A DNA stretch of 64,000 nt, taken from Klebsiella sp. WP3-W18-ESBL-02. Lineage in GTDB: Bacteria; Pseudomonadota; Gammaproteobacteria; Enterobacterales; Enterobacteriaceae. Each line of letters begins with the position of its first letter. Within the stretch, counting starts at the first letter, position 1. The DNA is taken from NCBI RefSeq assembly GCF_014168815.1, contig NZ_AP021972.1, positions 2,356,001-2,420,000 on the forward strand, written 5' to 3'. Position numbers and translations under genes: made by a program. Below the pieces are notes generated by a model. The model worked only from the letters and a program-made list of their open reading frames with translations. It was not told where the DNA came from and made no database searches. Of the stretch, positions 43,216 through 51,963 are shown one piece after another.

Positions 43216-44862
43216 ATGTCGAATAAACCTTTTTATTATCAGGATCCTTTTCCGTTAAAAAAGGATGAGACCGAATACTATCTGTTGAGCAACGACTACG
43301 TTTCCGTCGCAGAATTTGAAGGGCAGGAAGTCCTCAAAGTTGCCCCGCAAGCGCTGACGCTCCTCGCCAAACACGCCTTCCACGACGCTTCCTTTATGCT
43401 CCGCCCCGCGCATCAGCAGCAGGTGGCCGATATTCTTAACGATCCGGAGGCCAGCGAAAACGACAAGTACGTGGCGCTGCAGTTCCTGCGTAACTCGGAT
43501 ATCGCCGCGAAGGGTATTCTGCCGACCTGCCAGGATACCGGCACGGCGATCATCATGGGTAAAAAAGGCCAGCGCGTCTGGACCGGCGGCGGCGATGAAG
43601 CGGCGCTGGCGCGCGGCGTGTATGACACCTTTATTGAAGATAACCTGCGCTACTCGCAGAACGCGCCTCTCGATATGTATAAAGAGGTCAACACCGGTAC
43701 CAACCTGCCGGCGCAGATTGACCTCTACAGCGTCGATGGCGACGAATATAAGTTCCTGTGCATTGCCAAAGGCGGCGGCTCGGCGAACAAAACCTATCTG
43801 TATCAGGAAACCAAGGCGCTGATCACCCCGGCGAAGCTGAAAAGCTATCTGGTTGAGAAAATGCGTACCCTGGGAACCGCGGCCTGCCCGCCGTACCATA
43901 TCGCATTCGTCATCGGCGGGACCTCCGCGGAAGCAACGCTGAAGACGGTGAAGCTAGCGTCCACGAAATACTACGATGGCCTACCGACCGAGGGGAACGA
44001 GCACGGTCAGGCCTTCCGCGACGTACAGCTGGAAAAAGAACTGCTGGAAGAGGCGCAGAACCTGGGGCTGGGTGCGCAGTTCGGCGGCAAGTACTTTGCC
44101 CACGATGTTCGGGTGATTCGTCTGCCGCGCCACGGCGCATCCTGCCCGGTGGGGATGGGCGTCTCGTGTTCCGCCGATCGTAACATCAAAGCGAAGATTA
44201 ACCGTCACGGCATCTGGATTGAGAAACTGGAGAACAACCCGGGTAAATACATACCGGAATCGCTGCGTAAGGCTGGCGAAGGCGAAGCGGTGAAGGTTGA
44301 CCTCAATCGCCCGATGAGCGAGATCCTCAAGCAGCTGTCTCAGTATCCGGTTTCCACTCGCCTGTCGCTGAGCGGCACCATTATCGTGGGGCGCGATATT
44401 GCCCACGCCAAGCTGAAAGAACGCATGGATAAAGGCGAAGGTCTGCCGCAGTACATCAAAGATCATCCTATTTACTATGCCGGCCCGGCAAAAACGCCAG
44501 AGGGCTACGCGTCTGGCTCTTTGGGCCCAACCACCGCAGGCCGTATGGACTCCTACGTCGATCAGCTGCAGTCGGAAGGCGGCAGTATGATCATGCTGGC
44601 GAAAGGCAACCGTAGCCAGCAGGTCACCGATGCCTGCCACAAACACGGCGGGTTCTACCTCGGTAGCATCGGCGGCCCGGCGGCGGTACTGGCGCAGAGC
44701 AGTATTAAGAGCCTTGAATGCGTGGAGTACCCGGAGCTGGGAATGGAAGCTATCTGGAAAATTGAAGTAGAAGACTTCCCGGCGTTTATCCTCGTGGATG
44801 ACAAAGGTAACGACTTCTTCCAGCAGATTCAGGCGTCGCAGTGCGCCCGCTGCGTGAAGTAA
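43216..44862 (+). CDS. fumA: Fumarase A, class I [4Fe-4S] fumarase
   Basis: A 548-residue oxygen-sensitive class I fumarase of the TCA cycle. The cluster cysteines include Cys105 (LPTCQDTGT) and those in AACPPYH and SCPVGMGVSCS. Length is identical to E. coli FumA and the sequence is collinear throughout. fumC, the iron-independent enzyme, follows 103 bp downstream; the pair switches according to iron and oxygen status. A terminator separates the two. Confidence 0.97.
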   Translation: MSNKPFYYQDPFPLKKDETEYYLLSNDYVSVAEFEGQEVLKVAPQALTLLAKHAFHDASFMLRPAHQQQVADILNDPEASENDKYVALQFLRNSDIAAKGILPTCQDTGTAIIMGKKGQRVWTGGGDEAALARGVYDTFIEDNLRYSQNAPLDMYKEVNTGTNLPAQIDLYSVDGDEYKFLCIAKGGGSANKTYLYQETKALITPAKLKSYLVEKMRTLGTAACPPYHIAFVIGGTSAEATLKTVKLASTKYYDGLPTEGNEHGQAFRDVQLEKELLEEAQNLGLGAQFGGKYFAHDVRVIRLPRHGASCPVGMGVSCSADRNIKAKINRHGIWIEKLENNPGKYIPESLRKAGEGEAVKVDLNRPMSEILKQLSQYPVSTRLSLSGTIIVGRDIAHAKLKERMDKGEGLPQYIKDHPIYYAGPAKTPEGYASGSLGPTTAGRMDSYVDQLQSEGGSMIMLAKGNRSQQVTDACHKHGGFYLGSIGGPAAVLAQSSIKSLECVEYPELGMEAIWKIEVEDFPAFILVDDKGNDFFQQIQASQCARCVK

Positions 44863-44869
44863 TCCTTTC

Positions 44870-44893
44870 ACCGCCCCTCGGGGCGGTTTTTTA
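44870..44893 (+). terminator. Terminator of fumA
   Basis: ACCGCCC and GGGCGGT flank a 4-base loop and are followed by TTTTTATTT. Confidence 0.85.
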
Positions 44894-44965
44894 TTTGTAC
44901 CATACTGATCTTAGCCTGCTTGAGCACTGTCACTTCACAATCACTTTGAATTCAAGGAGAAAGTA

Positions 44966-46369
44966 ATGACAACGTCACGCCGCGAAAGCGATTCAATGGG
45001 CCCTATCGAGGTGCCCGCCGACAAACTGTGGGGCGCACAAACCCAACGCTCCCTGGAGCATTTTCGTATTTCCACGGAGAAAATGCCGCTTTCGCTGATT
45101 CACGCCCTGGCGCTGACCAAGCGCGCGGCGGCTAAGGTCAACCAGGATTTAGGCCTGCTCACCGCGGATAAAGCCGGTGCCATTATGGCGGCGGCCGATG
45201 AAGTGCTGCAAAACCGCCATCAGGATGAGTTCCCGCTGGCCATCTGGCAAACCGGTTCCGGCACGCAAAGCAACATGAACATGAATGAGGTGCTGGCCAA
45301 CCGCGCCAGCGAACTGCTGGGCGGCGAGCGCGGGATGGCTCGTAAGGTCCATCCGAACGATGACGTCAACAAAAGTCAGAGCTCTAACGACGTGTTTCCG
45401 ACGGCGATGCACGTGGCGGCGGTCATCGCGCTGCGCGAACATCTTCTGGTGCAGCTTGCGATATTACAGGAAACGTTACGCCAGAAAGCCGAACGCTTCC
45501 GCGATATTGTCAAAATCGGCCGCACCCACCTTCAGGATGCCACGCCGCTGACCCTCGGGCAGGAGTTTTCCGGCTGGGTGGCCATGCTGGAGCACAATCG
45601 TCGTCATCTGGAGCAGAGCCTGCCGCACCTGAGCGAGCTGGCGCTGGGCGGGACGGCGGTGGGAACCGGGCTGAATACCCATCCTGAATATGCGGTTCGC
45701 GTGGCGAAAGAGCTGGCAGCGCTGACCGGGCAGCCGTTTGTGACGGCGCCGAACAAGTTTGAAGCGTTGGCCACCTGCGATGCGCTGGTGCATACCCACG
45801 GTGCGCTGAAAGGGCTGGCGGCATCGCTGATGAAAATTGCCAACGACGTGCGCTGGCTGGCATCGGGGCCGCGCTGCGGCATCGGTGAACTGTCGATACC
45901 GGAAAACGAACCGGGGTCGTCAATTATGCCAGGAAAGGTCAACCCAACCCAGTGTGAAGCCATGACCATGCTGTGCTGCCAGGTCATGGGCAACGATGTG
46001 GCGGTGAATATGGGCGGGGCATCCGGTAACTTTGAACTGAACGTCTACCGGCCGATGATTATTCATAACGTGCTGCAATCGCTGCGACTGCTGGCTGATG
46101 GCATGGAGAGCTTCAACGCGCACTGTGCGGTGGGCATTGAGCCAAACCGCGAGCGAATTGAGCAACTGCTTAATGAGTCGCTGATGCTGGTGACCGCGCT
46201 GAATACGCATATCGGCTACGATAAAGCGGCAGAAATCGCCAAGAAGGCGCACAAAGAGGGGCTGACGTTGAAAAATGCGGCGCTGGCTTTAGGCTATCTC
46301 AGCGCCGAAGAGTTCGATCTTTGGGTTCGTCCGCAGGAGATGGTAGGGAGCCTGCCGGGCCTGCGTTAA
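44966..46369 (+). CDS. fumC: Fumarase C, class II fumarase
   Basis: A 467-residue iron-independent tetrameric fumarase, induced by SoxRS in E. coli. The superfamily signature GSSIMPGKVNPTQCE contains the catalytic serine loop, and GRTHLQDATPLTLGQEF carries the active-site His. AAGGAG precedes the ATG. The stop codon overlaps that of the convergent tus gene by four bases at a TTAA sequence. Confidence 0.97.
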   Translation: MTTSRRESDSMGPIEVPADKLWGAQTQRSLEHFRISTEKMPLSLIHALALTKRAAAKVNQDLGLLTADKAGAIMAAADEVLQNRHQDEFPLAIWQTGSGTQSNMNMNEVLANRASELLGGERGMARKVHPNDDVNKSQSSNDVFPTAMHVAAVIALREHLLVQLAILQETLRQKAERFRDIVKIGRTHLQDATPLTLGQEFSGWVAMLEHNRRHLEQSLPHLSELALGGTAVGTGLNTHPEYAVRVAKELAALTGQPFVTAPNKFEALATCDALVHTHGALKGLAASLMKIANDVRWLASGPRCGIGELSIPENEPGSSIMPGKVNPTQCEAMTMLCCQVMGNDVAVNMGGASGNFELNVYRPMIIHNVLQSLRLLADGMESFNAHCAVGIEPNRERIEQLLNESLMLVTALNTHIGYDKAAEIAKKAHKEGLTLKNAALALGYLSAEEFDLWVRPQEMVGSLPGLR

Positions 46370-47298
46370 TCGGTCGCGAGCCACAGATGAAGCCGCGGAA
46401 TAAGCAGCTGTAGAGGCTGTGCCTGCGGCTTATGCCGGTGCTGTACATTATCGGCGTCGTAGTCCAGCAGCTCGCCCAGATCCGGTACGCTGACGCCGTT
46501 GCGCCCGCTGCTGACGGCAATCAGCGGGCCGGGGCAGGCGTACTGTATCTGCTTTTGTTCTCCGGCGTACCATACGCGCGCAATGGGCTGCACCTTCACC
46601 GGGCGTTTAATCTTCAGTCTGGCCTTTTGCGGCAGGGCGGCAATGTCCTGATATTCGCGCTCCAGCCGCGCCAGCCACTGTTCCCGCGTCCAGGGGGGCA
46701 CGGCGCGGGGCGATTTCAGACTCTTCTCCAGCTGTGCCAACACCTCATCACGGGTCAGGTTTTTGATAATGTGCTTATTGGCCCAGCCAAAACGAATCGT
46801 GCTCGGGTCGTGCAGCAGGGTGAGCGAGCGGTAGGCGTTGAGGGTAATTAACCCCGGTATATAGCGATGAACCCATTCGAAACGGGCCACCGACGGCAGG
46901 CCGGAATCAACGGTGATAATCTGTTCCAGCTCGGCTTTCAGACGGTTAATCAGCTGGACCCGGCGGCTGAGCGCGTCGTGCTGTTCGCTGCCTGCCTGCA
47001 GGCAGATTGCGCCGGGCAAACGTACCGCGGCCTTACTGCTGCGGTTTTCCGACTGCTGCTGAATAAACAGGTGGCTGAAGTGCTGAAGCGCCATGGCAAA
47101 CGCCGGCTGGCCGAGATGCTGGACAACCGGAATGCGCGACAGCGGGGCGTGCTCGGCGGTTTTCGGTACTTCCGGCAGCGCGAAGATGCGGGCCGTCAGC
47201 AGACGGCACGCAGACAGCTCGTTGCGCAGCTCGGCAAGGTTGCGTTCAAGCTGGCGGAAGGTGTCGGTTAAGCGCTCAACGAGATCGTAACTGGCCAT
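46366..47298 (-). CDS. tus: Tus, replication fork-arrest protein
   Basis: A 310-residue monomeric protein that binds Ter sites and blocks replication forks in one direction. It aligns over the full length with E. coli Tus: YDLVERLTDTFRQLERNLAEL at the N terminus, WANKHIIKNLTRDEVLAQLE, and the DNA-binding KIKRPVKVQPIARVWYAGEQ strands. A consensus Ter site lies 23 bp upstream and overlaps the transcription start region, so Tus should repress itself. The gene follows rstB as in E. coli. Confidence 0.96.
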   Translation of the reverse strand: MASYDLVERLTDTFRQLERNLAELRNELSACRLLTARIFALPEVPKTAEHAPLSRIPVVQHLGQPAFAMALQHFSHLFIQQQSENRSSKAAVRLPGAICLQAGSEQHDALSRRVQLINRLKAELEQIITVDSGLPSVARFEWVHRYIPGLITLNAYRSLTLLHDPSTIRFGWANKHIIKNLTRDEVLAQLEKSLKSPRAVPPWTREQWLARLEREYQDIAALPQKARLKIKRPVKVQPIARVWYAGEQKQIQYACPGPLIAVSSGRNGVSVPDLGELLDYDADNVQHRHKPQAQPLQLLIPRLHLWLATD

Positions 47299-47320
47299 GG
47301 TCGCGTTCCTCTGTTGTTAA

Positions 47321-47336
47321 TTAGTTACAACATACT
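47321..47336 (-). other. Replication termination site (Ter)
   Basis: The minus strand reads AGTATGTTGTAACTAA, a full match to the Ter core consensus and identical to the core of E. coli TerB, which also lies next to tus. Confidence 0.95.
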
Positions 47337-47352
47337 TTTGATGTTGTGACTA
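47322..47352. repeat. Inverted Ter-like pair
   Basis: TAGTTACAACAT (47322-47333), part of Ter, is mirrored by ATGTTGTGACTA (47341-47352) with one mismatch and a 7-base spacer. The second arm is a degenerate Ter-like sequence in the opposite orientation. Confidence 0.7.
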
Positions 47353-47377
47353 TAATCCACGATTCGGCACCGTGCAA
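47349..47377 (-). promoter_or_regulatory. Promoter of tus
   Basis: The minus strand has TTGCAC (47377-47372), a 17-bp spacer and TATAGT (47354-47349). Transcription would begin in the Ter-like repeat, so bound Tus would cover the start. Confidence 0.7.
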
Positions 47378-47384
47378 ACCGCTG

Positions 47385-48686
47385 TCAGCTAGCCGCGGGC
47401 AGGGAAATAGAGTGGTAAATAGGCCATTGCAGACTGAAGCGCGCGCCGCCGAGCGGGCTGCTTTCGCAGCTAGCGTGTCCGCCCATGGCCGTGGCGATGG
47501 AGTGGACGATAGCCAGACCCAGGCCGCAGCCGCCGGTCGCGCGGTCGCGGCTGGGATCCAGGCGAACAAACGGTTCAAATACGCGCTCGCGTTCATCGGC
47601 GGCAATACCCGGGCCGTCGTCGTCCACCAGCAGGCAGGCCTGGCTCCCGCTGAGGGTCAGGCTGACCTGAATCTGGGACTGACTGTAACGCATGGCGTTA
47701 TTGATCAAGTTATCGAGAACGCGTTCCATCAGGCGCATATCCAGCGCGCCGTAGTCGCCCTGGGTCAACTGCTTAAGCGTGATGTCTCGCTGCGGGTTCA
47801 CCGCTTGCACATCTTCAACGTGCGCGGCTATCCAGCGCGGGAGGTCGGGAGTGGTCAGAGAAAGCTCGGTCTGCGGGCGATCAAGACGTGCGTAGGTCAG
47901 CAGTTCTTCAATCAGCGCTTCCAGCTGGCTAATATCGCGATTCAGCGCCTGTGACTCGGCTTCAGTCAGGTTCTCGCTCATCTCCAGACGGTAGCGCAGA
48001 CGAACCAGCGGCGTACGCAGCTCGTGTGCAATGCCGTCAATCAGCTGCTTTTTGCTGGCGATAAGCGCATTGATATTGTCGGCCATCTGGTTAAAAGCAA
48101 CGCCCAGCCGCTCGAAGCTGGATAAACTGTCGAAATGAATACGCTCCCCCAGATGCCCGTCGCCAAAGCGCTGCGCGGCGTTTTCCAGACGTAGCATATC
48201 CTGCCAGTGCGGGCGCATCCAGATGAATACCGGGAAGGCCAGCGAAATGGCGATAAACGCCATGAGGGCAATATCGAGTAGCCGCATCTCATGCATAAAG
48301 TACAAATACGGGACCGGGCCGACCGCCAGCACATAGTGGCTGCGCGGAATGCGCTGAATAAAGGTGTACTGATCGTCGAGCGCAACGATATCGCCGGCGC
48401 GAAGGTGCTGCATGGCGCTATCGGCCAGCTGGAACTTACTCAGTGGTTCAATGCGCAGATCGAAAGACAGGTTCAGATCCAGTTCGTTAAGCGTTTTGCT
48501 CCAGTTACGCGGCGGAATCTCACGCAGCTCGCTGCGCATCAGGTACAGCGAGCTTTTCATCAGGTCATCCAACGACTGACGCCCCGCACGCTCGGCGGTA
48601 AATTTGTAGACCAGCCCGACCAGCATCGTCATGACCAGAAAGCAGACAAACAGCAACAGGTAAAACTGCACAAACAGCTTTTTCAT
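47385..48686 (-). CDS. rstB: RstB, sensor histidine kinase
   Basis: A 433-residue inner-membrane sensor kinase, partner of RstA. Transmembrane helices at about residues 6-27 and 136-157 enclose a periplasmic domain. HAMP, then the H-box DGIAHELRTPLVRLR with His221, and the ATPase motifs NLINNAMRYS, DDDGPGIA and GGCGLGLAIVHSIA follow. The start at 48686 gives the E. coli length. In E. coli rstB directly follows rstA; here about 2 kb with two opposing genes separates them, so rstB needs its own promoter. Confidence 0.96.
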   Translation of the reverse strand: MKKLFVQFYLLLFVCFLVMTMLVGLVYKFTAERAGRQSLDDLMKSSLYLMRSELREIPPRNWSKTLNELDLNLSFDLRIEPLSKFQLADSAMQHLRAGDIVALDDQYTFIQRIPRSHYVLAVGPVPYLYFMHEMRLLDIALMAFIAISLAFPVFIWMRPHWQDMLRLENAAQRFGDGHLGERIHFDSLSSFERLGVAFNQMADNINALIASKKQLIDGIAHELRTPLVRLRYRLEMSENLTEAESQALNRDISQLEALIEELLTYARLDRPQTELSLTTPDLPRWIAAHVEDVQAVNPQRDITLKQLTQGDYGALDMRLMERVLDNLINNAMRYSQSQIQVSLTLSGSQACLLVDDDGPGIAADERERVFEPFVRLDPSRDRATGGCGLGLAIVHSIATAMGGHASCESSPLGGARFSLQWPIYHSISLPAAS

Positions 48687-49270
48687 CGAAAACCACCGAA
48701 CGTTCAATAGGGTGTGGCGAGGGGGCGCATGACTCTGGCGTACAAACAGGCCAGAACGCTACCCAGCCGCCGGTTAGCAGCGTACCCGGGAGAGTACACT
48801 GTATTCATACTTTCTGCATGCAGCGCACGGGGTCACCGAGATAAATCGCCGCGGCTGTGGCCGGGGAAGCGGTGATTTCATTTGCCGATAAATCCCCCTA
48901 ATACCACGCCGTTAGCCGCTGACGGTCATGTCGTCGACATATTGGGAGTGAATATAAACATAAGCGCGGCAGGAAATAACGCGATCGATAAAGCCAATGC
49001 ACGCTGATGGTGGCTTGTTAAACAATCATAGTCACGATCGGAATAATGACGAGATGATAGGAATATTCTTCTCGTCGTCTATTTGTGCATTATGTGCTGT
49101 TATATAAAATACAGTGCGGGCTCAGACCAAAAGGTGTGGGCAATAAAGCATTAAATGTTTTTTGCCAAAGATGCGAATATTAAGAAAACCTTAAGAAGAT
49201 AGCATTCAATGCTAATGTATTGTCTCCTCTCAATTTTATTATCGTAAGTCGGTTCTTAAGGTAAATTACG
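48687..49270. other. Long non-coding region upstream of rstB
   Basis: This 584-bp region contains no convincing gene. It must hold a promoter for rstB and one for the opposing membrane-protein gene, including the BasR/PmrA-like box at 49179-49195. The left part is of ordinary composition; the right part is AT-rich. Confidence 0.5.
49179..49217 (+). promoter_or_regulatory. BasR/PmrA-like box and promoter
   Basis: ATTAAG-AAAAC-CTTAAG (49179-49195) matches the PmrA direct repeat (YTTAAK-N5-YTTAAK) except for the first base. CTTAAG sits at the -35 position; 17 bp later is a TAATGT -10. A further CTTAAG half-site lies at 49255-49260, just before the gene. Confidence 0.55.
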
Positions 49271-49909
49271 ATGATGAAATTTGACACACACTTCTCATTC
49301 TCTGCGATGGTCCTGCTGGTGCTTTCCGCATTGTTTCCTTTCGTGGCGGAGTGGCGTATTTCGTTGGACGACGGTGCGCTGGTGACACATATCGAGAATG
49401 GACAGGCGCTGTGGTTGCTGTTTGGCGCCGTGTTTACCGTGTGCTACAGCAAGCCGTGGGAAAAACCGGCGGGCGAGAAACAGTTCTGGATGTGGGCTAC
49501 GCTGTGGTGGCTGGTGCTGCTTGGGCGCAGCACCAGCTGGGGGCGCGTTTATTTTCCTGATGCGCCGCGTATTGTGTTTCACGCGATAGCCACGGTACTG
49601 GTTGCAGGGGTGCTTCTTTCTCTGCTGTCGTCGCCGCTGCGTAAAGAGATTGTTCGACGCATTAAAGATAGCCCTAAGCCGCTGTGGTTAATGGCCGTCA
49701 CTGTGATGACATTTTTGATTGCGGACACGATCGAACATCACCGTCTGCTGGCACCCTTGTTTGTGCGTGAACCGAATTATGCGGATCTGATGGAAGAGTT
49801 GTACGAAATACCGTTTATGGTGGGGCTGTTTCTGACCAGCTTTTATTTTATGAAACATGATAATGCGGTGTCGCATTCTGTCGGCGTACGATACCAACAC
49901 AACCTATAA
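49271..49909 (+). CDS. Uncharacterised multi-pass membrane protein
   Basis: I do not recognise this gene. The 212-residue product has about six hydrophobic segments (near residues 9-25, 44-58, 72-84, 103-122, 139-152 and 184-197). Notable polar motifs are ADTIEHHRLLAPLF (acidic and His residues at the end of a helix) and the acidic LMEELYEIPF. A second ATG at 49274 could also be the start; AAGG lies 9-12 bases upstream. The gene sits in the insert between rstB and rstA, on the opposite strand. The BasR/PmrA-like promoter suggests an envelope-stress role, but that is inference only. Confidence 0.7.
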   Translation: MMKFDTHFSFSAMVLLVLSALFPFVAEWRISLDDGALVTHIENGQALWLLFGAVFTVCYSKPWEKPAGEKQFWMWATLWWLVLLGRSTSWGRVYFPDAPRIVFHAIATVLVAGVLLSLLSSPLRKEIVRRIKDSPKPLWLMAVTVMTFLIADTIEHHRLLAPLFVREPNYADLMEELYEIPFMVGLFLTSFYFMKHDNAVSHSVGVRYQHNL

Positions 49910-50057
49910 ACCTCTGGCTATATCCAGGTTAAAAAGATCGTGGCGATGCGATCGTTTTCATGACGTTCTGGCCCTAGGCTAACACCCTAAAATCAGCAGC
50001 TTGCTATCCTCGCGTGACGGACGTAGTTTGGTGGTTTTCCGTTCGCGCGAGGGTGCT

Positions 50058-50600
50058 ATGCAAGCGTTACTGATCATCGATATGCAGGGGTTTGTTCCGG
50101 AAAGAATCGCCGGGGGCATGGCTTATTTTCCCACCAACAGTATCGACAATATGCGCACCGCCATTGCGGCATTCAGGGCGGCAGGCAAGCCGGTGCTGCA
50201 CGTGCGCCACGAAACGCTGGAGCCTGGCTCACCGATGCACCGGGACTCACCCCAGTTTCAACCCGTTGCCGGCTTTGAAGAGCGTGCCGGTGAAGCGGTA
50301 TTTATCAAGACCACATCGTCGGCCTTTAGCTCCACCGATCTTTATGACGGGTTAAAGCGTGCGCAGATAAACGATCTTGCCGTCATCGGTGCCGTAGCTG
50401 GTTACTGCGTGAATTCTACCGTACGTATGGCGGCCGACCTGGGGCTGTCAATAACGGTGATTCGCGATGCGGTGCTCAGCTTTCCGCTTGAGAACGCAGG
50501 CATTAGCGCTGAGGACGTGTACAACGTGACCCTTGGGCTACTGGAAAATGGCTTTGCCCGCGGCGTGAACACCGCTGCGCTGAATCTGGCTGCGGAGTAA
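50058..50600 (+). CDS. Isochorismatase-family cysteine hydrolase
   Basis: A 180-residue isochorismatase-like hydrolase. The catalytic triad is visible: Asp8 (LLIIDMQ), Lys84 (VFIKTTSSAF) and Cys117 (VAGYCVNSTVR), with the cis-peptide motif before the cysteine. Family members hydrolyse amides or vinyl ethers such as nicotinamide, N-carbamoyl compounds or isochorismate; the substrate cannot be told. The start at 50058 has GAGGG upstream; an in-frame start 19 codons earlier is less likely. Second gene of the insert between rstB and rstA. Its left neighbour ends 148 bp upstream. Confidence 0.88.
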   Translation: MQALLIIDMQGFVPERIAGGMAYFPTNSIDNMRTAIAAFRAAGKPVLHVRHETLEPGSPMHRDSPQFQPVAGFEERAGEAVFIKTTSSAFSSTDLYDGLKRAQINDLAVIGAVAGYCVNSTVRMAADLGLSITVIRDAVLSFPLENAGISAEDVYNVTLGLLENGFARGVNTAALNLAAE

Positions 50601-50726
50601 TTGCAGAAAATGCTGCCATGTGGCGAAGATTTGCGCCGTTGGCAGCATAAACACTCTGTTTTTAAGGTGGGCGGTGCGCTGTCTCTCGAGGGTTATAGTT
50701 TTAGCACCAGCATAAAATGCTGATGG

Positions 50727-51446
50727 CTATTCCCAGGCATGTGGCGCAAAAAGATAACCTTTATTGCGTACGGTTTTAATACGATAAGGCTCCGTCGCGC
50801 TGTCCTGGAGCTTTTTGCGCAGGCGTGAAATAGCCACATCGACGCTGCGATCCATCCCGTCATAGCTTACGCCGCGCAGATTTTTCAGCAGCGCGTCGCG
50901 GTCCATAATTTGCCCGGCATGGGTAGCCAGCTCCCACAGCAGATCGAAGTCGGCGGTGGAAAGGGCAATGGAGTCTCCGCTCAGCAGCACCTGGCGGTTG
51001 ACCGGATCGATCGCCAGCGTGCCAAAACGAATGGCTTTATGCGGCGTCAGCGCCGGCTGGGCGGGCGCTGCTGCGCTGCTGCCGGTAGGGCGCTGGCGTA
51101 AATGCAAGCGCAGGCGCGCGAGCAGCACGGCCGGCGGGGTGGTTTTCAGGATGTAGTCGTTCGCGCCCATTTCCAGCGACAGGATATGGTTCATATCGCT
51201 GTCCAGTGAGGTTAACAGCACGATCGGGCCCGGCCATTGGCCGCGCAGATCGCGACACAGCGTCATTCCGTCCTTGCCCGGCAGCATGATATCCAGCAGC
51301 ACCAGGTCCGGTTGTTCGCGGGCAATGGTTGCTTCGGCGTTATCGCCGCGTGGCTCGACCACCACATCCATATCATGCCTACCCAGATAAGCGGCGATCA
51401 ACGCGCCTACATCCGGATCATCCTCAACATAAACGATCTTATTCAT
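50727..51446 (-). CDS. rstA: RstA, OmpR-family response regulator
   Basis: A 239-residue response regulator. The receiver domain has Asp9/Asp10 and phospho-acceptor Asp52 (LVLLDIMLPGKDG), Thr near LLTSLDSD, and Lys101 region YILKTTPP. The C-terminal winged helix ends SVDVAISRLRKKLQDSATEP...TVRNKGYLFAPHAWE, very close to E. coli RstA. The start at 51446 matches the E. coli length. It is PhoP-activated in E. coli; I see no clear PhoP box here. rstB is not adjacent but about 2 kb away. Confidence 0.96.
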   Translation of the reverse strand: MNKIVYVEDDPDVGALIAAYLGRHDMDVVVEPRGDNAEATIAREQPDLVLLDIMLPGKDGMTLCRDLRGQWPGPIVLLTSLDSDMNHILSLEMGANDYILKTTPPAVLLARLRLHLRQRPTGSSAAAPAQPALTPHKAIRFGTLAIDPVNRQVLLSGDSIALSTADFDLLWELATHAGQIMDRDALLKNLRGVSYDGMDRSVDVAISRLRKKLQDSATEPYRIKTVRNKGYLFAPHAWE

Positions 51447-51624
51447 GACTCTACGCACTGGCTTAAAAAAAGCTACGATACACTGCGCGCGATTTTGCTG
51501 CCACAAAAAGCCACCCCTGCGGCCGTGTTAAAATAGGGGCTGGCAATACCGTTGAATTTCCATTCATTAATGGCACCGCTTCCGCTATGCTGGAGCAACA
51601 TGTTGTATATTGGTGAATAATAAG

Positions 51625-51960
51625 ATGGGGTTGTTAATTAAGGCGCTGCTTGGCGCGCTGGTGGTGGTACTGATCGGCATTCTGGCAAAAACGAAAAACT
51701 ACGCCATCGCCGGACTGATTCCGCTGTTTCCTACCTTTGCGCTGCTTGCGCACTATATCGTTGCCAGCGAGCGTGGCACTGAGGCGCTGCGGGCCACTAT
51801 CGTTTTTGGGATGTGGTCGATTATTCCGTACTTTCTGTATCTGCTATCGCTGTGGTATTTCACCGGCATGATGCGTCTGCCGCTGGCATTAGCAGGCGCC
51901 GTCGCCTGTTGGGGCGTCAGCGCCTGGCTGTTGATTTTCCTATGGGGCCGCCTGCATTAA
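51625..51960 (+). CDS. ydgC: YdgC, GlpM-like inner-membrane protein
   Basis: A 111-residue membrane protein with about four hydrophobic segments, highly similar to E. coli YdgC (GLIPLFPTFALLAHYIVASERG, SIIPYFLYLLSLWYFTGMMRLP). It belongs to the GlpM family, whose role is unclear; Pseudomonas GlpM affects alginate. The ATG at 51625 gives the homologue length. It is divergent from rstA and convergent with folM. Confidence 0.9.
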   Translation: MGLLIKALLGALVVVLIGILAKTKNYAIAGLIPLFPTFALLAHYIVASERGTEALRATIVFGMWSIIPYFLYLLSLWYFTGMMRLPLALAGAVACWGVSAWLLIFLWGRLH

Positions 51961-51963
51961 CCT

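Noticed and set aside
50601..50726. Short CAGCAT/ATGCTG hairpin between the isochorismatase-like gene and rstA
   Set aside because: The stem is only 6 bp with no T run, so I do not call it a terminator.
51447..51624. PhoP box upstream of rstA
   Set aside because: rstA is PhoP-activated in E. coli, but I could not find a convincing GTTTA-N6-GTTTA type repeat in this gap.
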